Assembly: GCA_910586975.1 (NCBI GenBank)
Contig: CAJUKX010000026.1
Location: forward strand, 1-37,372
DNA from: an uncultured Muribaculaceae bacterium
Lineage (GTDB): Bacteria > Bacteroidota > Bacteroidia > Bacteroidales > Muribaculaceae
DNA: 37,372 nucleotides
Direction: 5' to 3'
Positions 24,444 through 32,837 of this stretch are shown here, piece by piece. The notes under the pieces were generated by a model. It ran no database searches and was not told the origin of the DNA. It saw nothing but the letters and a program-made list of their open reading frames with translations. The position numbers and the translations under genes are program-made. Every line of letters starts with the position of its first letter. Position 1 is the stretch's first letter.

Positions 24444-25860
24444 TGCCGTTGAATTTAATAGTGAATATCGAGCCATGTCCCGGCTGACTTTTTACAGAAA
24501 TACTCCATCCCGTCTTTTCGAGGATATGTTTCACATAATAAAGCCCTATGCCATATCCGCGTACATCCTGGCGGTTGCCATGAGGCACCCGGTAGAACTT
24601 GTCGAAGATGTAGGGCTGGCTCTTCGAGGGGATTCCTATACCGTTGTCTGCCACTTCCAGACGGTCGTTCTTTATTCTAATGTTTATGGCAACGGAGTCG
24701 CCTGAATATTTGATAGCATTGTCAATAAGGTTATTAAGAACATTCGATATATGCGATTTGTCTGCCGTAACTATGACCGCGCCTTCCGATTCTATGCCAA
24801 TCTCTATATTTTTATCGCATCTGAGCTGCTGCGCTTCAGCTATTTCAGCAGTCAGTTTTGATAAATCAAACTGCTCGGGTTTCAATGTCATAGTCTTACG
24901 ACGCTCCATGCTCATTGCAAGAATATTCTCAACAAGCTCTCCGAGCCTCTTAAGCTGCTTCATGGCTATGGCGAGGTAAGCCGATTTTTTCTCCGGGTCG
25001 TTTGTGTCATCATAGTTGAGCAAAGCATCGTTGGCCGAATAGGCTATGGAAATCGGAGTCTTAAGCTCGTGCGTCATATTGCTTACAAAATCGTCTTTCA
25101 TTTCCTCTATGGTACGCAGTTTGGAAACCGTGTGGAACAGATACCAAAAAGCCGCTGCAAAAGCAATCATCAGAAGAAATATTGTCACGATAACGCCCAT
25201 CATCTGAGAGAGAATATGGCGGGTGAGGGGCGTCATATATGCTTTATAGTATATTCCCTCATCAGGGTTTATACATATTCTGAACGAGTCTAATTCTGCT
25301 TTTTCTTTTAGCTTTGGATTATGACATATTACAGAATCAATGCCGTTTACGACTTCAACACATAAGAACTCGGGATAAATAAACCTGTTATTTAACTGAT
25401 TGCTCAACACGCTATCCATCACGGCCATATCGTATGGTATATATTTATCCATAATGGCGTGAAACTGACGGCTCATTGCATCTACCATCTGGTTGGCATA
25501 CGACAGGTTTTCAGAGAGAGCTGAAGGTTCCTCTACTACGGTTCCGTCAACTTCAGTCCTTACAGATATCAGTTGCCCGTTTTCGTCCCTGTAAGTTGTG
25601 GCCTCGGCTCTTCTCGGAGCCTTGGATTCTGCCGCATCGGCAGCTTCTTCCTGCATCTGCACATTCGAGGCAAGGGCCTGTGCCCTGCCGGCCCTGTACA
25701 TAAGGTCGTCAATATCGGCATCTGTCATAGCCCTCATAACCTCGCGTTCTGCATCATTGCGGATCGAACCGTATAACTTGACAAGATAAAATACATTACA
25801 ACCAAATATGACCGCAATTACAGATATGAAGATTATGGAATTGATTCTGAATTTTTTCAT
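24433..25860 (-). CDS. Two-component sensor histidine kinase (HisKA/HATPase)
   Basis: 475 residues. The first membrane helix (about 9-30, IIFISVIAVIFGCNVFYLV) is followed by a periplasmic sensor part of about 185 residues (Ala/Glu-rich around 60-90; no recognised sensor fold), then a second helix (about 218-240). Cytoplasmic HisKA has the phospho-acceptor His264 (MTHELKTPISIAYS); HATPase has N-box NNLIDNAIKYS, DNGIGIP and GYGIGLYYVKHIL. It lacks an obvious HAMP domain. It is first in the operon kinase-regulator-barrel protein and is divergent from a TonB-type receptor. The environmental signal is unknown. Confidence 0.94.
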   Translation of the reverse strand: MKKFRINSIIFISVIAVIFGCNVFYLVKLYGSIRNDAEREVMRAMTDADIDDLMYRAGRAQALASNVQMQEEAADAAESKAPRRAEATTYRDENGQLISVRTEVDGTVVEEPSALSENLSYANQMVDAMSRQFHAIMDKYIPYDMAVMDSVLSNQLNNRFIYPEFLCVEVVNGIDSVICHNPKLKEKAELDSFRICINPDEGIYYKAYMTPLTRHILSQMMGVIVTIFLLMIAFAAAFWYLFHTVSKLRTIEEMKDDFVSNMTHELKTPISIAYSANDALLNYDDTNDPEKKSAYLAIAMKQLKRLGELVENILAMSMERRKTMTLKPEQFDLSKLTAEIAEAQQLRCDKNIEIGIESEGAVIVTADKSHISNVLNNLIDNAIKYSGDSVAINIRIKNDRLEVADNGIGIPSKSQPYIFDKFYRVPHGNRQDVRGYGIGLYYVKHILEKTGWSISVKSQPGHGSIFTIKFNGNES

Positions 25861-25910
25861 ACGCGAAATTAGCTATAATTTTTGGCATTGCCACACTGCA
25901 TATTGCAGAT

Positions 25911-25954
25911 TTAAGACTAAATAAGGTAAGACTTAAGACTAAATAAGGTAACAT
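25911..25954. promoter_or_regulatory. 22-bp tandem repeat with TAAG half-sites (candidate OmpR-type operator)
   Basis: Two tandem 22-bp units share their first 19 bases. TAAG occurs at 25912, 25922, 25934 and 25944, i.e. with 10- and 12-bp steps, as expected for head-to-tail binding of OmpR-family dimers. It lies between the kinase operon and the receptor gene, about 30-70 bp upstream of the receptor's -7 box. Confidence 0.5.
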
Positions 25955-25980
25955 GTACTGTTTGGCGCCGGGTGTTGCAC

Positions 25981-25988
25981 TAACTTTG
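25981..25988 (+). promoter_or_regulatory. -7 box of the TonB-type receptor gene
   Basis: TAACTTTG, 24 nt before the ATG at 26013. The nearest TTTG (25961-25964) is 16 bp away, shorter than the usual 19-21 bp, which suggests activator dependence. Confidence 0.55.
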
Positions 25989-26012
25989 CCCTGAATTAAT
26001 AAACCTACAATT

Positions 26013-28049
26013 ATGAAGCGAATATTCATCATTTTTATTGCATTGTCGGCTTTCAATCACTTGTCGGCTCAAAGTGAGAACACTGACAGCATAGGCAGCC
26101 GGCAACTGAACGAAGTGGTAGTGACCGGCGAAAAACCGCAAGTAAAGGGGCAAGACGGCATGATGGTGGTTGATCTGCCTGCAATTGTCAAAGACAAACC
26201 TGTAAGCAACATACTTGAGGCCTTAGGCTACCTGCCGGGAGTCGTCAACAACAACGGCATGATAGGATTGGCCGGAGCAACAAATGTCACAATCATACTT
26301 AACGGTGAGTTGACAAACATGCCCCTTCAGAATCTGTATCAACTACTCTACACTACCCCGGTCGACCGACTGAAAACAGTGGAAATAATGTACACCGCTC
26401 CCGCCAAATACCATGTTAACGGAGCTGTTATAAACGTAGTATTAAAGACCCCTACTCCTCTCGACGGTTTGCAAGGACAAGTCCGTGCCGGATACAATCA
26501 GGCGCATTATGGTTCATACGGCGGGGCACTTGCAGCGACGTATGCTGTGAATGACTGGACTTTTGACCTCAACTACGGACTGTCGCGCACAAAGGGGTGG
26601 AATCGCGAGCAGACTTTCTCCAATCATCTGTTTGAAGGTAAACGAACCTTGATTGAGGACGATATGCGTCGTATATCAGAGAATTGGTCCAACTCTATCT
26701 ATACATCGGCTACATATAAAAGCTTGCGCCTGACCTACAACGGGCAGATAAACTCATCAGCCAAAGGCCGGAGCCTGTCGGACGGCACTCTCGGCAGCTT
26801 TGTCAACTATTACAACTGTGGTGGGCCTGTAAACTACCACAACATAGCCATGCGCTATTCTGCGCCTTTCGGTCTTACAGTCGGCGGCGATTATACCTAT
26901 TACGGAGAAAAACGCAATCAGTCGCTTTACAGTGGAAGTGATTTCATAATCGGTGAGCATAACAAGCAGAATATCAATCGATGGCATGTGTATCTCGATC
27001 AGCAGCATCAGCTCGGCAAGTGGCAACTCAATTATGGCGTTGAATATCAGAGAGCCGATGACAGCAGTTCACAAAAAATCGGTGATTCTGAGGGATTCTC
27101 CGGAACGACCTCTGAGGATGTCGCCGATGCCTATATCGGTCTGCAACGCTCTTTCGATTGGGGTCTGTCGTTCAACGTGTCGGCCAAGGGTGAATATTAC
27201 CACAACAACTATCAGCACAATTGGAATTTCATACCGCAACTTGGTGCTACATACTACAAGACACCTAAAAGTATTTTTCAATTGAATTTATCAACCATAC
27301 GCATATACCCGTCGTATTGGGAACTGCGCAACGGCACATCGCACATCAATCCATACGCAAAAGTATTGGGTAATCCGTCTTTGCAGCCATATCTCAACTA
27401 TGCCGCACAGTTTAGCTATATCTTCAAACAGAAGTACGTTGCAACTCTCTATGCGCAGTATGCCGACAAGGCAACCGTGCAACTTCCTTATCAATCGCCC
27501 GATGAATTGAGCCTTATTTACCAAACCATCAACATAAATTATAAGCGCACAGTGGGGCTGAACCTGAACGTGCCGTTCAATATCGGCTATATCTGGAATG
27601 CCACCGCTACTGCCAACATATTCAACCAACGGGAGAAGGCCGACCGATTCCACGACATAAGTTTCGATAACCGGAAGTGGATATTTTACGGTGCGCTGAA
27701 CAACTCGTTCAGATTCACTCAGAATAGTCCGGTCTCTATATCAGTTGACTTCACTTATATCTCTCCGTCTATACAAGGTTTGGCTGATCTTTCAAATATG
27801 TGGAAAGTTGATGCAGGTGTTAAATGGCAATTCGGCAAGAAACGTTGCTGCGAGCTTGACCTGCAAGCCAATGACATATTCAACCGCTGGTCGCCAACCA
27901 TGACAATCAACCGCGCCGGACAAGACTACCGCATGAAAGTGCACGATATGGCCCGCAACCTCAAACTTACATTCATCTGGCGTTTCAACGGATTCAAACC
28001 CAAAAACGACAGCAGCATAGACACCTCCCGCTTCGGCACAGGGAAATAA
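26013..28049 (+). CDS. TonB-dependent-receptor-like outer-membrane protein (OMP_b-brl type)
   Basis: 678 residues. A signal peptide (MKRIFIIFIALSAFNHLSAQ) is followed by a TonB-box-like LNEVVVTGEKPQV and a plug domain (SNILEALGYLPGVVNNNG, VTIILNGELTNMPLQ, VEIMYTAPAKYHVNGAVINVVLKT). The rest is a long barrel of the PF14905 type with many aromatic strands, ending at a soluble-looking tail. There is no N-terminal carboxypeptidase-like domain and no SusD partner, so it is not a SusC. The substrate is unknown. Its promoter region carries TAAG repeats shared with the divergent two-component operon, so it is the likely main target of that system. Confidence 0.87.
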   Translation: MKRIFIIFIALSAFNHLSAQSENTDSIGSRQLNEVVVTGEKPQVKGQDGMMVVDLPAIVKDKPVSNILEALGYLPGVVNNNGMIGLAGATNVTIILNGELTNMPLQNLYQLLYTTPVDRLKTVEIMYTAPAKYHVNGAVINVVLKTPTPLDGLQGQVRAGYNQAHYGSYGGALAATYAVNDWTFDLNYGLSRTKGWNREQTFSNHLFEGKRTLIEDDMRRISENWSNSIYTSATYKSLRLTYNGQINSSAKGRSLSDGTLGSFVNYYNCGGPVNYHNIAMRYSAPFGLTVGGDYTYYGEKRNQSLYSGSDFIIGEHNKQNINRWHVYLDQQHQLGKWQLNYGVEYQRADDSSSQKIGDSEGFSGTTSEDVADAYIGLQRSFDWGLSFNVSAKGEYYHNNYQHNWNFIPQLGATYYKTPKSIFQLNLSTIRIYPSYWELRNGTSHINPYAKVLGNPSLQPYLNYAAQFSYIFKQKYVATLYAQYADKATVQLPYQSPDELSLIYQTININYKRTVGLNLNVPFNIGYIWNATATANIFNQREKADRFHDISFDNRKWIFYGALNNSFRFTQNSPVSISVDFTYISPSIQGLADLSNMWKVDAGVKWQFGKKRCCELDLQANDIFNRWSPTMTINRAGQDYRMKVHDMARNLKLTFIWRFNGFKPKNDSSIDTSRFGTGK

Positions 28050-28052
28050 AAA

Positions 28053-28185
28053 AATCCGGTTATTCTTCAATCCCAAAAATTGCCCACAAGTTGTGGGCAA
28101 TTCTGAAGGCGAGATGTGCCAACAACTTGTTGGCAATTCTGAGAACGAGATAATCCGGTTACCTTATTATCAGTAACCGGATTAT
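28053..28185 (+). other. Structured intergenic RNA/DNA cassette with three hairpins
   Basis: Three hairpins follow one another: a near-perfect palindrome AATTGCCCACAA-G-TTGTGGGCAATT (28078-28102), TGCCAACAA-C-TTGTTGGCA (28117-28135), and a 13-bp terminator stem (28150-28185). The first two units share flanks (CAATTCTGA, CGAGAT) and differ by a paired C-G to A-T exchange. AATCCGGTTA occurs both at 28053-28062 and in the terminator arm at 28152-28161, so two stems can compete for the same partner. Confidence 0.7.
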
Positions 28186-28190
28186 TGTTT
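28150..28190 (+). terminator. Terminator of the receptor gene
   Basis: Arms ATAATCCGGTTAC (28150-28162) and GTAACCGGATTAT (28173-28185) with a 10-nt loop, followed by TGTTTCT. Confidence 0.7.
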
Positions 28191-28225
28191 CTACCTCGGA
28201 TGTCTTTATATTCAAGAAGAAATTC

Positions 28226-28579
28226 TTAGAATAACGGGGCGAGGAATTCGGGTATTTTTATTTCCTCTCTTTTAATGCGCATCAGTGTTTCCATACCTTT
28301 GTCGGATAGGGAGAAACACATCTGACGCTTGTCTACCTCGCCCAGCGAACGGCTTATCAACCCCTTTTTTTCGATTGAACGCAAAACCTTGGATGTATTG
28401 GAGGGTGCAAGTCCTGTATGCTCCGAAATCACAGAAGCAGTCAATGTTTCTTCGCCTATACAGCACAGCAACATTGCTTCGTTTAACGACACGCCGTACA
28501 GCTGTTGAAGTTGCGATTCGAGTTCTGTCATTGCGAGCACAAGCTCGCGCATTACGCATATCGACTTTATCTTTTCCAT
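28226..28579 (-). CDS. MarR-family transcriptional regulator
   Basis: 117 residues, short for MarR but with the complete winged helix: SLNEAMLLCCIGEETLTASVISEHTGLAPSNTSKVLRSIEKKGLISRSLGEVDKRQMCFSLSDKG shows recognition helix (PSNTSKVLRSIEKKG) and wing (VDKRQMCFSLSDKG). Two adjacent Cys (LLCC) and Cys8 could be redox-active, as in some sulfur- or thiol-sensing MarR proteins (speculative). It starts 5 bp after the stop of the sulfur-transfer flavoprotein gene, so it is in that operon. The palindrome at 31092-31108 next to the operon promoter is its likely operator. Confidence 0.9.
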   Translation of the reverse strand: MEKIKSICVMRELVLAMTELESQLQQLYGVSLNEAMLLCCIGEETLTASVISEHTGLAPSNTSKVLRSIEKKGLISRSLGEVDKRQMCFSLSDKGMETLMRIKREEIKIPEFLAPLF

Positions 28580-28584
28580 CGTAA

Positions 28585-31023
28585 TCAGATAAACAGATTT
28601 ACATTAGCTTGCTCGGCACGGCTCATATATGTGGCCACACCGCCTACGGTAACTTCATCAAGAAGTTCCTCGCGGGCAACACCCATCACGTCCATTGACA
28701 TCTGGCAGGCGATGAATTCCACACCGTTTTCAATAGCCTGCGCACGCAGCACTTCTATTGAATCCACATTTTTCTTCTTCATGATGTAGCGCATCATCTT
28801 GCTGCCAAGTCCGCCCATATTCATTTTCGACAGACTCAGTTTCTTGGAGCTCGACGGCAGCATCATGCCAAACATTTTGCCAAAAATATCTTTTCTGACA
28901 GCCGGTTTCACTTCTTTTTTGATTGCATTCAATCCCCAGAAAGTGAAGAAAATGGTTACCTTCTTGCCTGTTGCAGCGGCACCGTTGGCGAGTACGAATG
29001 TGGCAAGCGCTTTATCGAGGTCATCGCTGAAAAGTATGAATGTCTTGCCCTTTTCAGAGTCGAGAACTGTTGGCGGGGCGGTCTGCTCTCCGGCTTTTTC
29101 AACAATCACGGTATGACGACCGCTTTGGGAGCTTGAAGATATGAACCGGTTGCCGGTTGTCTCGCACCATGCCTCGGCATCGCGTGGAAAACCGGGGTCG
29201 GTGGCAATCACCTCAAGCCGTTCGCCTGCCGAGAGTTTCTCCATATTGTTTTTCAACTTCATAATCGGTCCGGGACAAGATATGCCACACGCATCAACCT
29301 TTACAGACCGCGACGTTGGAGTATCAAAGGCTACTTCTGAACGCTTGGCAGCAGAAAAGCCCTTAGGCCGGGGCAACTCAGCGGTAGCCGATTTGTATAG
29401 TTTGAGTCCACCCACAAGATTGCTAACATCCTTAAATCCGCTCTGAAGCAGAATGTTGGATGCCAGATAACCGCGCAATCCTACTCCGCAGTAGAGGTAA
29501 ACAGGCTTATCGGCGGGTATCTCTCCAATACGCTCGCGCATATCGTCGAGGGGTATGTTTACAGCTCCCTTTATTGCTCCGAGCTTGAATTCATCGGGAG
29601 TGCGCACGTCTACCAAGGTGACTTTTGAAAGATCGGCATCGCGCAGCTCACGCCAGTAAAGGGGCTTCATCTTGCCTTTTACGATGTTTCCGGCAACGTA
29701 TCCTGCCACGGCCACGGGGTCTTTTGCCGACGAGTACGGTGGTGCGTATGCCTGCTCCACTGCCTGAAGGTCGAATACAGATCCGCCGCGTTTTACAACG
29801 AGGGCAAGCTCATCTATACGCTTGTCAACGCCGTCATAACCAACTATCTGCGCTCCGAGCAGCTTGCCGTCGGCGGGTGAGAAAATCACCTTTACGGCCA
29901 TAGGCAGCGCTCCGGGATAATAGCCGGCATGTGAGTTGGGATGTATGGTGGCCGTAAGGTAGTCAATGCCCATCTGCTTGAGACGCTTGGCTGCAAGGCC
30001 GGTCGACGCTACGGTAAGGTCAAATACCTTGGCAATTGATGTGCCTATTGCTCCTTCGTATGTCTCTTTGTTGCCGAAAACCATATTATCGGCCACTATG
30101 CGTGCCTGACGGTTGGCCGGTCCGGCAAGGTAGTTGAGCCAAGGCTTGCCGGTGACAGGATGCGGATATTCAATTACATCGCCCACGGCATATATATTCT
30201 CGTCAGAGGTCTGAAGATATTGGTTAACTTTCAATCCTTTCATCTCGCCGAGTTCCAATCCTGCCTCAACGGCGAGATTTGTGTTTGGCCGAACACCTAT
30301 CGACAGAATAACCAAATCTGTAAGCAACGTTTCGCCCGACTTGAATACCACCTTTATACCGGTGTCAGTCTTTTCAAATGAAGACACTGCTTTTTCAAGA
30401 TACAGGCTTACTCCTTTCTGCGCAAGATGCTGATGAACAAACGATGCCATGGAATAATCAATGGGAGCCATGACCTGGTTTGCCATTTCAACAACGGCTA
30501 CTTCCATACCGGCTTCATGAAGATTCTCAGCCATTTCAAGCCCGATGAATCCGGCACCTATGATTACCGCATTTTTGGGGCTGCGCTCATTCATATATGC
30601 CTTGATAGCATCTGTATCAGCCACATTGCGCAATGTGAAGATACCCTCTGAGTCTATGCCGGGCAGGGGCGGCTTTACAGGCGATGCACCCGGCGACAGA
30701 AGCAGTTTGTCATAGCTCTCGGTGTACACACGGCCATCAGCACCTTTCACTGTCACAATCTTGGACTTAGGATTGATACCGGTGACTTCAGATGATGTGC
30801 GGACATCAATTTTGAACCTGCGGCCGAAAGTTTCGGGTGTCTGCACGAAGAGCTTGTCGCGTTCTTCAATAGTTCCACCGATATAATATGGCAGACCACA
30901 GTTGGCGTACGAAATGTATTCGCCTTTCTCAAACAATACAATCTCCGACTGTTCGCTTATTCTTCTGATTCGCGCGGCTGCGGTTGCTCCACCGGCCACA
31001 CCGCCTATAATTAGGTATTTCAT
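28585..31023 (-). CDS. CoA-disulfide reductase-like flavoprotein with rhodanese, TusA and DsrE domains
   Basis: 812 residues from ATG 31023 (MKYLIIGGVAGGATAAARIRR, FAD-binding Rossmann motif); an in-frame ATG at 31047 is possible. Domains in order: pyridine-nucleotide-disulfide oxidoreductase of the CoADR/Npsr type (about 1-450) with a single catalytic Cys42 (SYANCGLPYY) and second Rossmann VIIGAGFIGLEMAE; rhodanese (about 455-545) with Cys512 (LYCGVGLRG); TusA/SirA-like (about 573-650) with Cys579 and Cys583 (ACGISCPGPIMKLK); DsrE-like (about 665-812) with Cys773 (EFIACQMSMD). Together these suggest NAD(P)H-linked reduction and relay of persulfide sulfur. A strong promoter (31062-31092) precedes it. 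It is co-transcribed with marR. Confidence 0.93.
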   Translation of the reverse strand: MKYLIIGGVAGGATAAARIRRISEQSEIVLFEKGEYISYANCGLPYYIGGTIEERDKLFVQTPETFGRRFKIDVRTSSEVTGINPKSKIVTVKGADGRVYTESYDKLLLSPGASPVKPPLPGIDSEGIFTLRNVADTDAIKAYMNERSPKNAVIIGAGFIGLEMAENLHEAGMEVAVVEMANQVMAPIDYSMASFVHQHLAQKGVSLYLEKAVSSFEKTDTGIKVVFKSGETLLTDLVILSIGVRPNTNLAVEAGLELGEMKGLKVNQYLQTSDENIYAVGDVIEYPHPVTGKPWLNYLAGPANRQARIVADNMVFGNKETYEGAIGTSIAKVFDLTVASTGLAAKRLKQMGIDYLTATIHPNSHAGYYPGALPMAVKVIFSPADGKLLGAQIVGYDGVDKRIDELALVVKRGGSVFDLQAVEQAYAPPYSSAKDPVAVAGYVAGNIVKGKMKPLYWRELRDADLSKVTLVDVRTPDEFKLGAIKGAVNIPLDDMRERIGEIPADKPVYLYCGVGLRGYLASNILLQSGFKDVSNLVGGLKLYKSATAELPRPKGFSAAKRSEVAFDTPTSRSVKVDACGISCPGPIMKLKNNMEKLSAGERLEVIATDPGFPRDAEAWCETTGNRFISSSSQSGRHTVIVEKAGEQTAPPTVLDSEKGKTFILFSDDLDKALATFVLANGAAATGKKVTIFFTFWGLNAIKKEVKPAVRKDIFGKMFGMMLPSSSKKLSLSKMNMGGLGSKMMRYIMKKKNVDSIEVLRAQAIENGVEFIACQMSMDVMGVAREELLDEVTVGGVATYMSRAEQANVNLFI

Positions 31024-31061
31024 ATCTATTAGTTTTTTCACTTTCATAATTTGAGACAGTG

Positions 31062-31092
31062 CAAAGGTACAATAAATTTTCTTATTGACAAA
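31062..31092 (-). promoter_or_regulatory. Promoter of the sulfur-transfer flavoprotein/marR operon
   Basis: On the minus strand TTTG (31092-31089), a 19-bp spacer and TACCTTTG (31069-31062) fit the consensus closely. Confidence 0.75.
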
Positions 31093-31108
31093 TTTTCCAA
31101 TGGAAAAT
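31092..31108. promoter_or_regulatory. Palindrome ATTTTCCA-A-TGGAAAAT, candidate MarR operator
   Basis: A perfect 17-bp palindrome with 8-bp arms touches the -33 box of the flavoprotein/marR operon and lies about 50 bp upstream of the crcB -7 box. Its length and symmetry suit a MarR dimer, suggesting autoregulation. Confidence 0.5.
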
Positions 31109-31158
31109 ATTTCTTTTATATTTGATAAATTAATGAATAATATATCGGCGGAATTTCT

Positions 31159-31166
31159 TAATTTTG
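31159..31166 (+). promoter_or_regulatory. -7 box of the crcB operon
   Basis: TAATTTTG fits TAnnTTTG, 21 nt before the ATG at 31188. No clear -33 box. Confidence 0.45.
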
Positions 31167-31187
31167 CATTACTGAACAATATAGACT

Positions 31188-31559
31188 ATGATAAAGGCTT
31201 TTTTGGCAGTATTTTTTGGCGGCGGTATAGGCAGTGTGCTGCGCTATGGCGTTCAGATGCTTTTGCACGAGAAGATTGTGCCCTACAATTTCCCGTGGTC
31301 AACGTTCGCTGTAAATATCGCGGGTTCTTTCTTGATAGGGCTGTTCTATTCGCTGTCGGCACGGTTTCAATTGTCTGACGAAGTAAGATTATTTCTTACT
31401 GCCGGCCTTTGCGGAGGATTCACCACATTCTCCACATTCAGCAACGACAGCCTTGCGCTTCTTAAACAAGGCGAGGTCATGATGTTTGCCGTATACGTGT
31501 TGCTTAGTGTCGCTCTCGGATTAGTTGCCGCCTTTGCCGGCGCAGCCATAGCTAAATAA
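31188..31559 (+). CDS. crcB: CrcB/FluC fluoride channel
   Basis: 123 residues, the normal length. Four membrane helices are visible. Family signatures are FFGGGIGSVLRYGVQM near the N-terminus, FPWSTFAVNIAGSFLIGLFY with the conserved Asn, and GLCGGFTTFSTFSND with the Phe/Thr/Ser pore motif and Na+-site GGFTTFS. It exports fluoride as a dual-topology dimer. No fluoride riboswitch is recognisable in the 160 bp upstream. It is first of three closely spaced genes, followed after 7 bp by an MmcQ/YjbR gene. Confidence 0.95.
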   Translation: MIKAFLAVFFGGGIGSVLRYGVQMLLHEKIVPYNFPWSTFAVNIAGSFLIGLFYSLSARFQLSDEVRLFLTAGLCGGFTTFSTFSNDSLALLKQGEVMMFAVYVLLSVALGLVAAFAGAAIAK

Positions 31560-31566
31560 TCGTTAC

Positions 31567-31917
31567 ATGGATATTGAGAGATTAAGAGAATATTGTCTGT
31601 CGTTCGAAGGGGTTTACGAAAAGACTCCGTTCGGAAAATTCGCTGCGCGTTTTGAATCGGTACTCGTATTCTATGTATGCGATCACATGTTCTGCATGTT
31701 TGATATGGACGATTTCACCGGCGTGACAGTCAAAGGCAATCCTGAAACCATAGCCACGCTGCTCGAAACCCGCACAGCCTGTTCGAGCCACCGCAATATG
31801 AGTGCCAAATATTGGATAGAATTGCACCCGGGCGGTGATGTCTCCGACGCTGAAATATTTAAACTGGTGGCCGACTCATACAATATAGTTAAGGCTAAGA
31901 ATTTTAAAAAGAAATAA
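31567..31917 (+). CDS. MmcQ/YjbR-family protein
   Basis: 116 residues. MDIERLREYCLSFEGVYEKTPFGKFAARFESVLVFYVCDHMFCMFDM is the typical N-terminal region of this family (usually "lPGv.e..pFG..."), followed by VTVKGNPETIATLLETR and the helix with WIELHPGGDVSDAEIFKLVADSYNIVKAK. The fold is of the CyaY-like/YjbR DNA-binding type, with unclear biological function. It sits 7 bp after crcB and 5 bp before the beta-lactamase gene in an apparent operon. Confidence 0.9.
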   Translation: MDIERLREYCLSFEGVYEKTPFGKFAARFESVLVFYVCDHMFCMFDMDDFTGVTVKGNPETIATLLETRTACSSHRNMSAKYWIELHPGGDVSDAEIFKLVADSYNIVKAKNFKKK

Positions 31918-31922
31918 TTGAT

Positions 31923-32837
31923 ATGATACGATATATATGCACCATAATTATCTCTTTATTTTTAATGTCGTGCTCGGGCGTCAGGGGAAATGTGGCCTCG
32001 CTGCAAACGAGCCTTGAAGATTTTATACGCGATAAAGATGCACGTATAGGTGTTGCTGTAATTATCAACGGCTCAGACACCGTTGCGGTCAATGGTAATG
32101 AGCAGTTCCCTATGCTCAGTGTATATAAGTTCCCTATAGCCTTGGCTTTGGCAGAGCAATACCGCACCAAGGGTTTATCATTGGATCGCCCGGTTGCCAT
32201 GCTGCCCCAAGACCTGCACACCAACACTTACAGCCCTATGACTGAAAAAATCATAGCATCAAGTCAATTATCAACCGACACTCTGCAAATCTCTACCAAA
32301 GAGCTTATCGGCTACATGCTACAGCTGAGCGACAATAATGCGTCTGACATAGCATTGCGTGAAGTCAATGGCACTGTTGAGGTAGACCGGTATCTAAAAC
32401 AACTTGGAATCAAGGATGTACATGTACGCAACACCGAAGATGAGATGCACAAAGACAACACACTGTGTTATGCCAACTCTTCAACTCCGCTGGCGATGGC
32501 CGCGTTGATGGATAAGTTTGACAGGGATTTCAATGACCCCATCTCCTTAGATATAAAGCAATTGATGGAAACGTGCGCCACAGGAACTGAACGACTCGCA
32601 AAGCCCGTGCTCGTAGCAAATGCCGTATTGGGGCACAAAACCGGTACAGGATTCATACTGCCCGACGGCAGAATTATGGCGGTAAACGATGCCGGATATG
32701 TTCATCTGCCCGACGGCCGCCGCTACAGTATAGCCGTATTCATAGAAAACTCAGGCTACGACATGGCTCAAACCGAAGCTATTATAGCACGTATCTCCCA
32801 AATAGTAATTGAATACACTCTAAGAAACTGTTTATAA
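31923..32837 (+). CDS. Class A (A2-like) beta-lactamase lipoprotein, C-terminus altered by a MITE
   Basis: 304 residues. The signal (IIISLFLMSC, Cys17) predicts a lipoprotein. Active-site motifs are complete: Ser66-Val-Tyr-Lys69 (MLSVYKFP), Ser136-Asp137-Asn138 (QLSDNNASD), the omega-loop glutamate region TEDEMHKDN (about 171-179) and Lys239-Thr-Gly (GHKTGTGF). It resembles the A2 group of Bacteroidetes (CfxA/CblA/CepA relatives), so it may hydrolyse cephalosporins; the spectrum cannot be told. The last codons (LRNCL) and TAA stop come from the left end of the MITE-like element starting at 32820, so the native C-terminus was replaced. It is third in the operon crcB-mmcQ-bla. Confidence 0.9.
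   Translation: MIRYICTIIISLFLMSCSGVRGNVASLQTSLEDFIRDKDARIGVAVIINGSDTVAVNGNEQFPMLSVYKFPIALALAEQYRTKGLSLDRPVAMLPQDLHTNTYSPMTEKIIASSQLSTDTLQISTKELIGYMLQLSDNNASDIALREVNGTVEVDRYLKQLGIKDVHVRNTEDEMHKDNTLCYANSSTPLAMAALMDKFDRDFNDPISLDIKQLMETCATGTERLAKPVLVANAVLGHKTGTGFILPDGRIMAVNDAGYVHLPDGRRYSIAVFIENSGYDMAQTEAIIARISQIVIEYTLRNCL

Noticed and set aside
31024..31179. Longer N-terminus for the sulfur-transfer flavoprotein
   Set aside because: The extra residues cover the promoter (31062-31092), and the Rossmann motif of the family begins at MKYLIIGG (31023).
31024..31187. Fluoride riboswitch before crcB
   Set aside because: I cannot find the conserved GGNGAU-type core and pseudoknot elements; the region is explained by two promoters and the palindrome.
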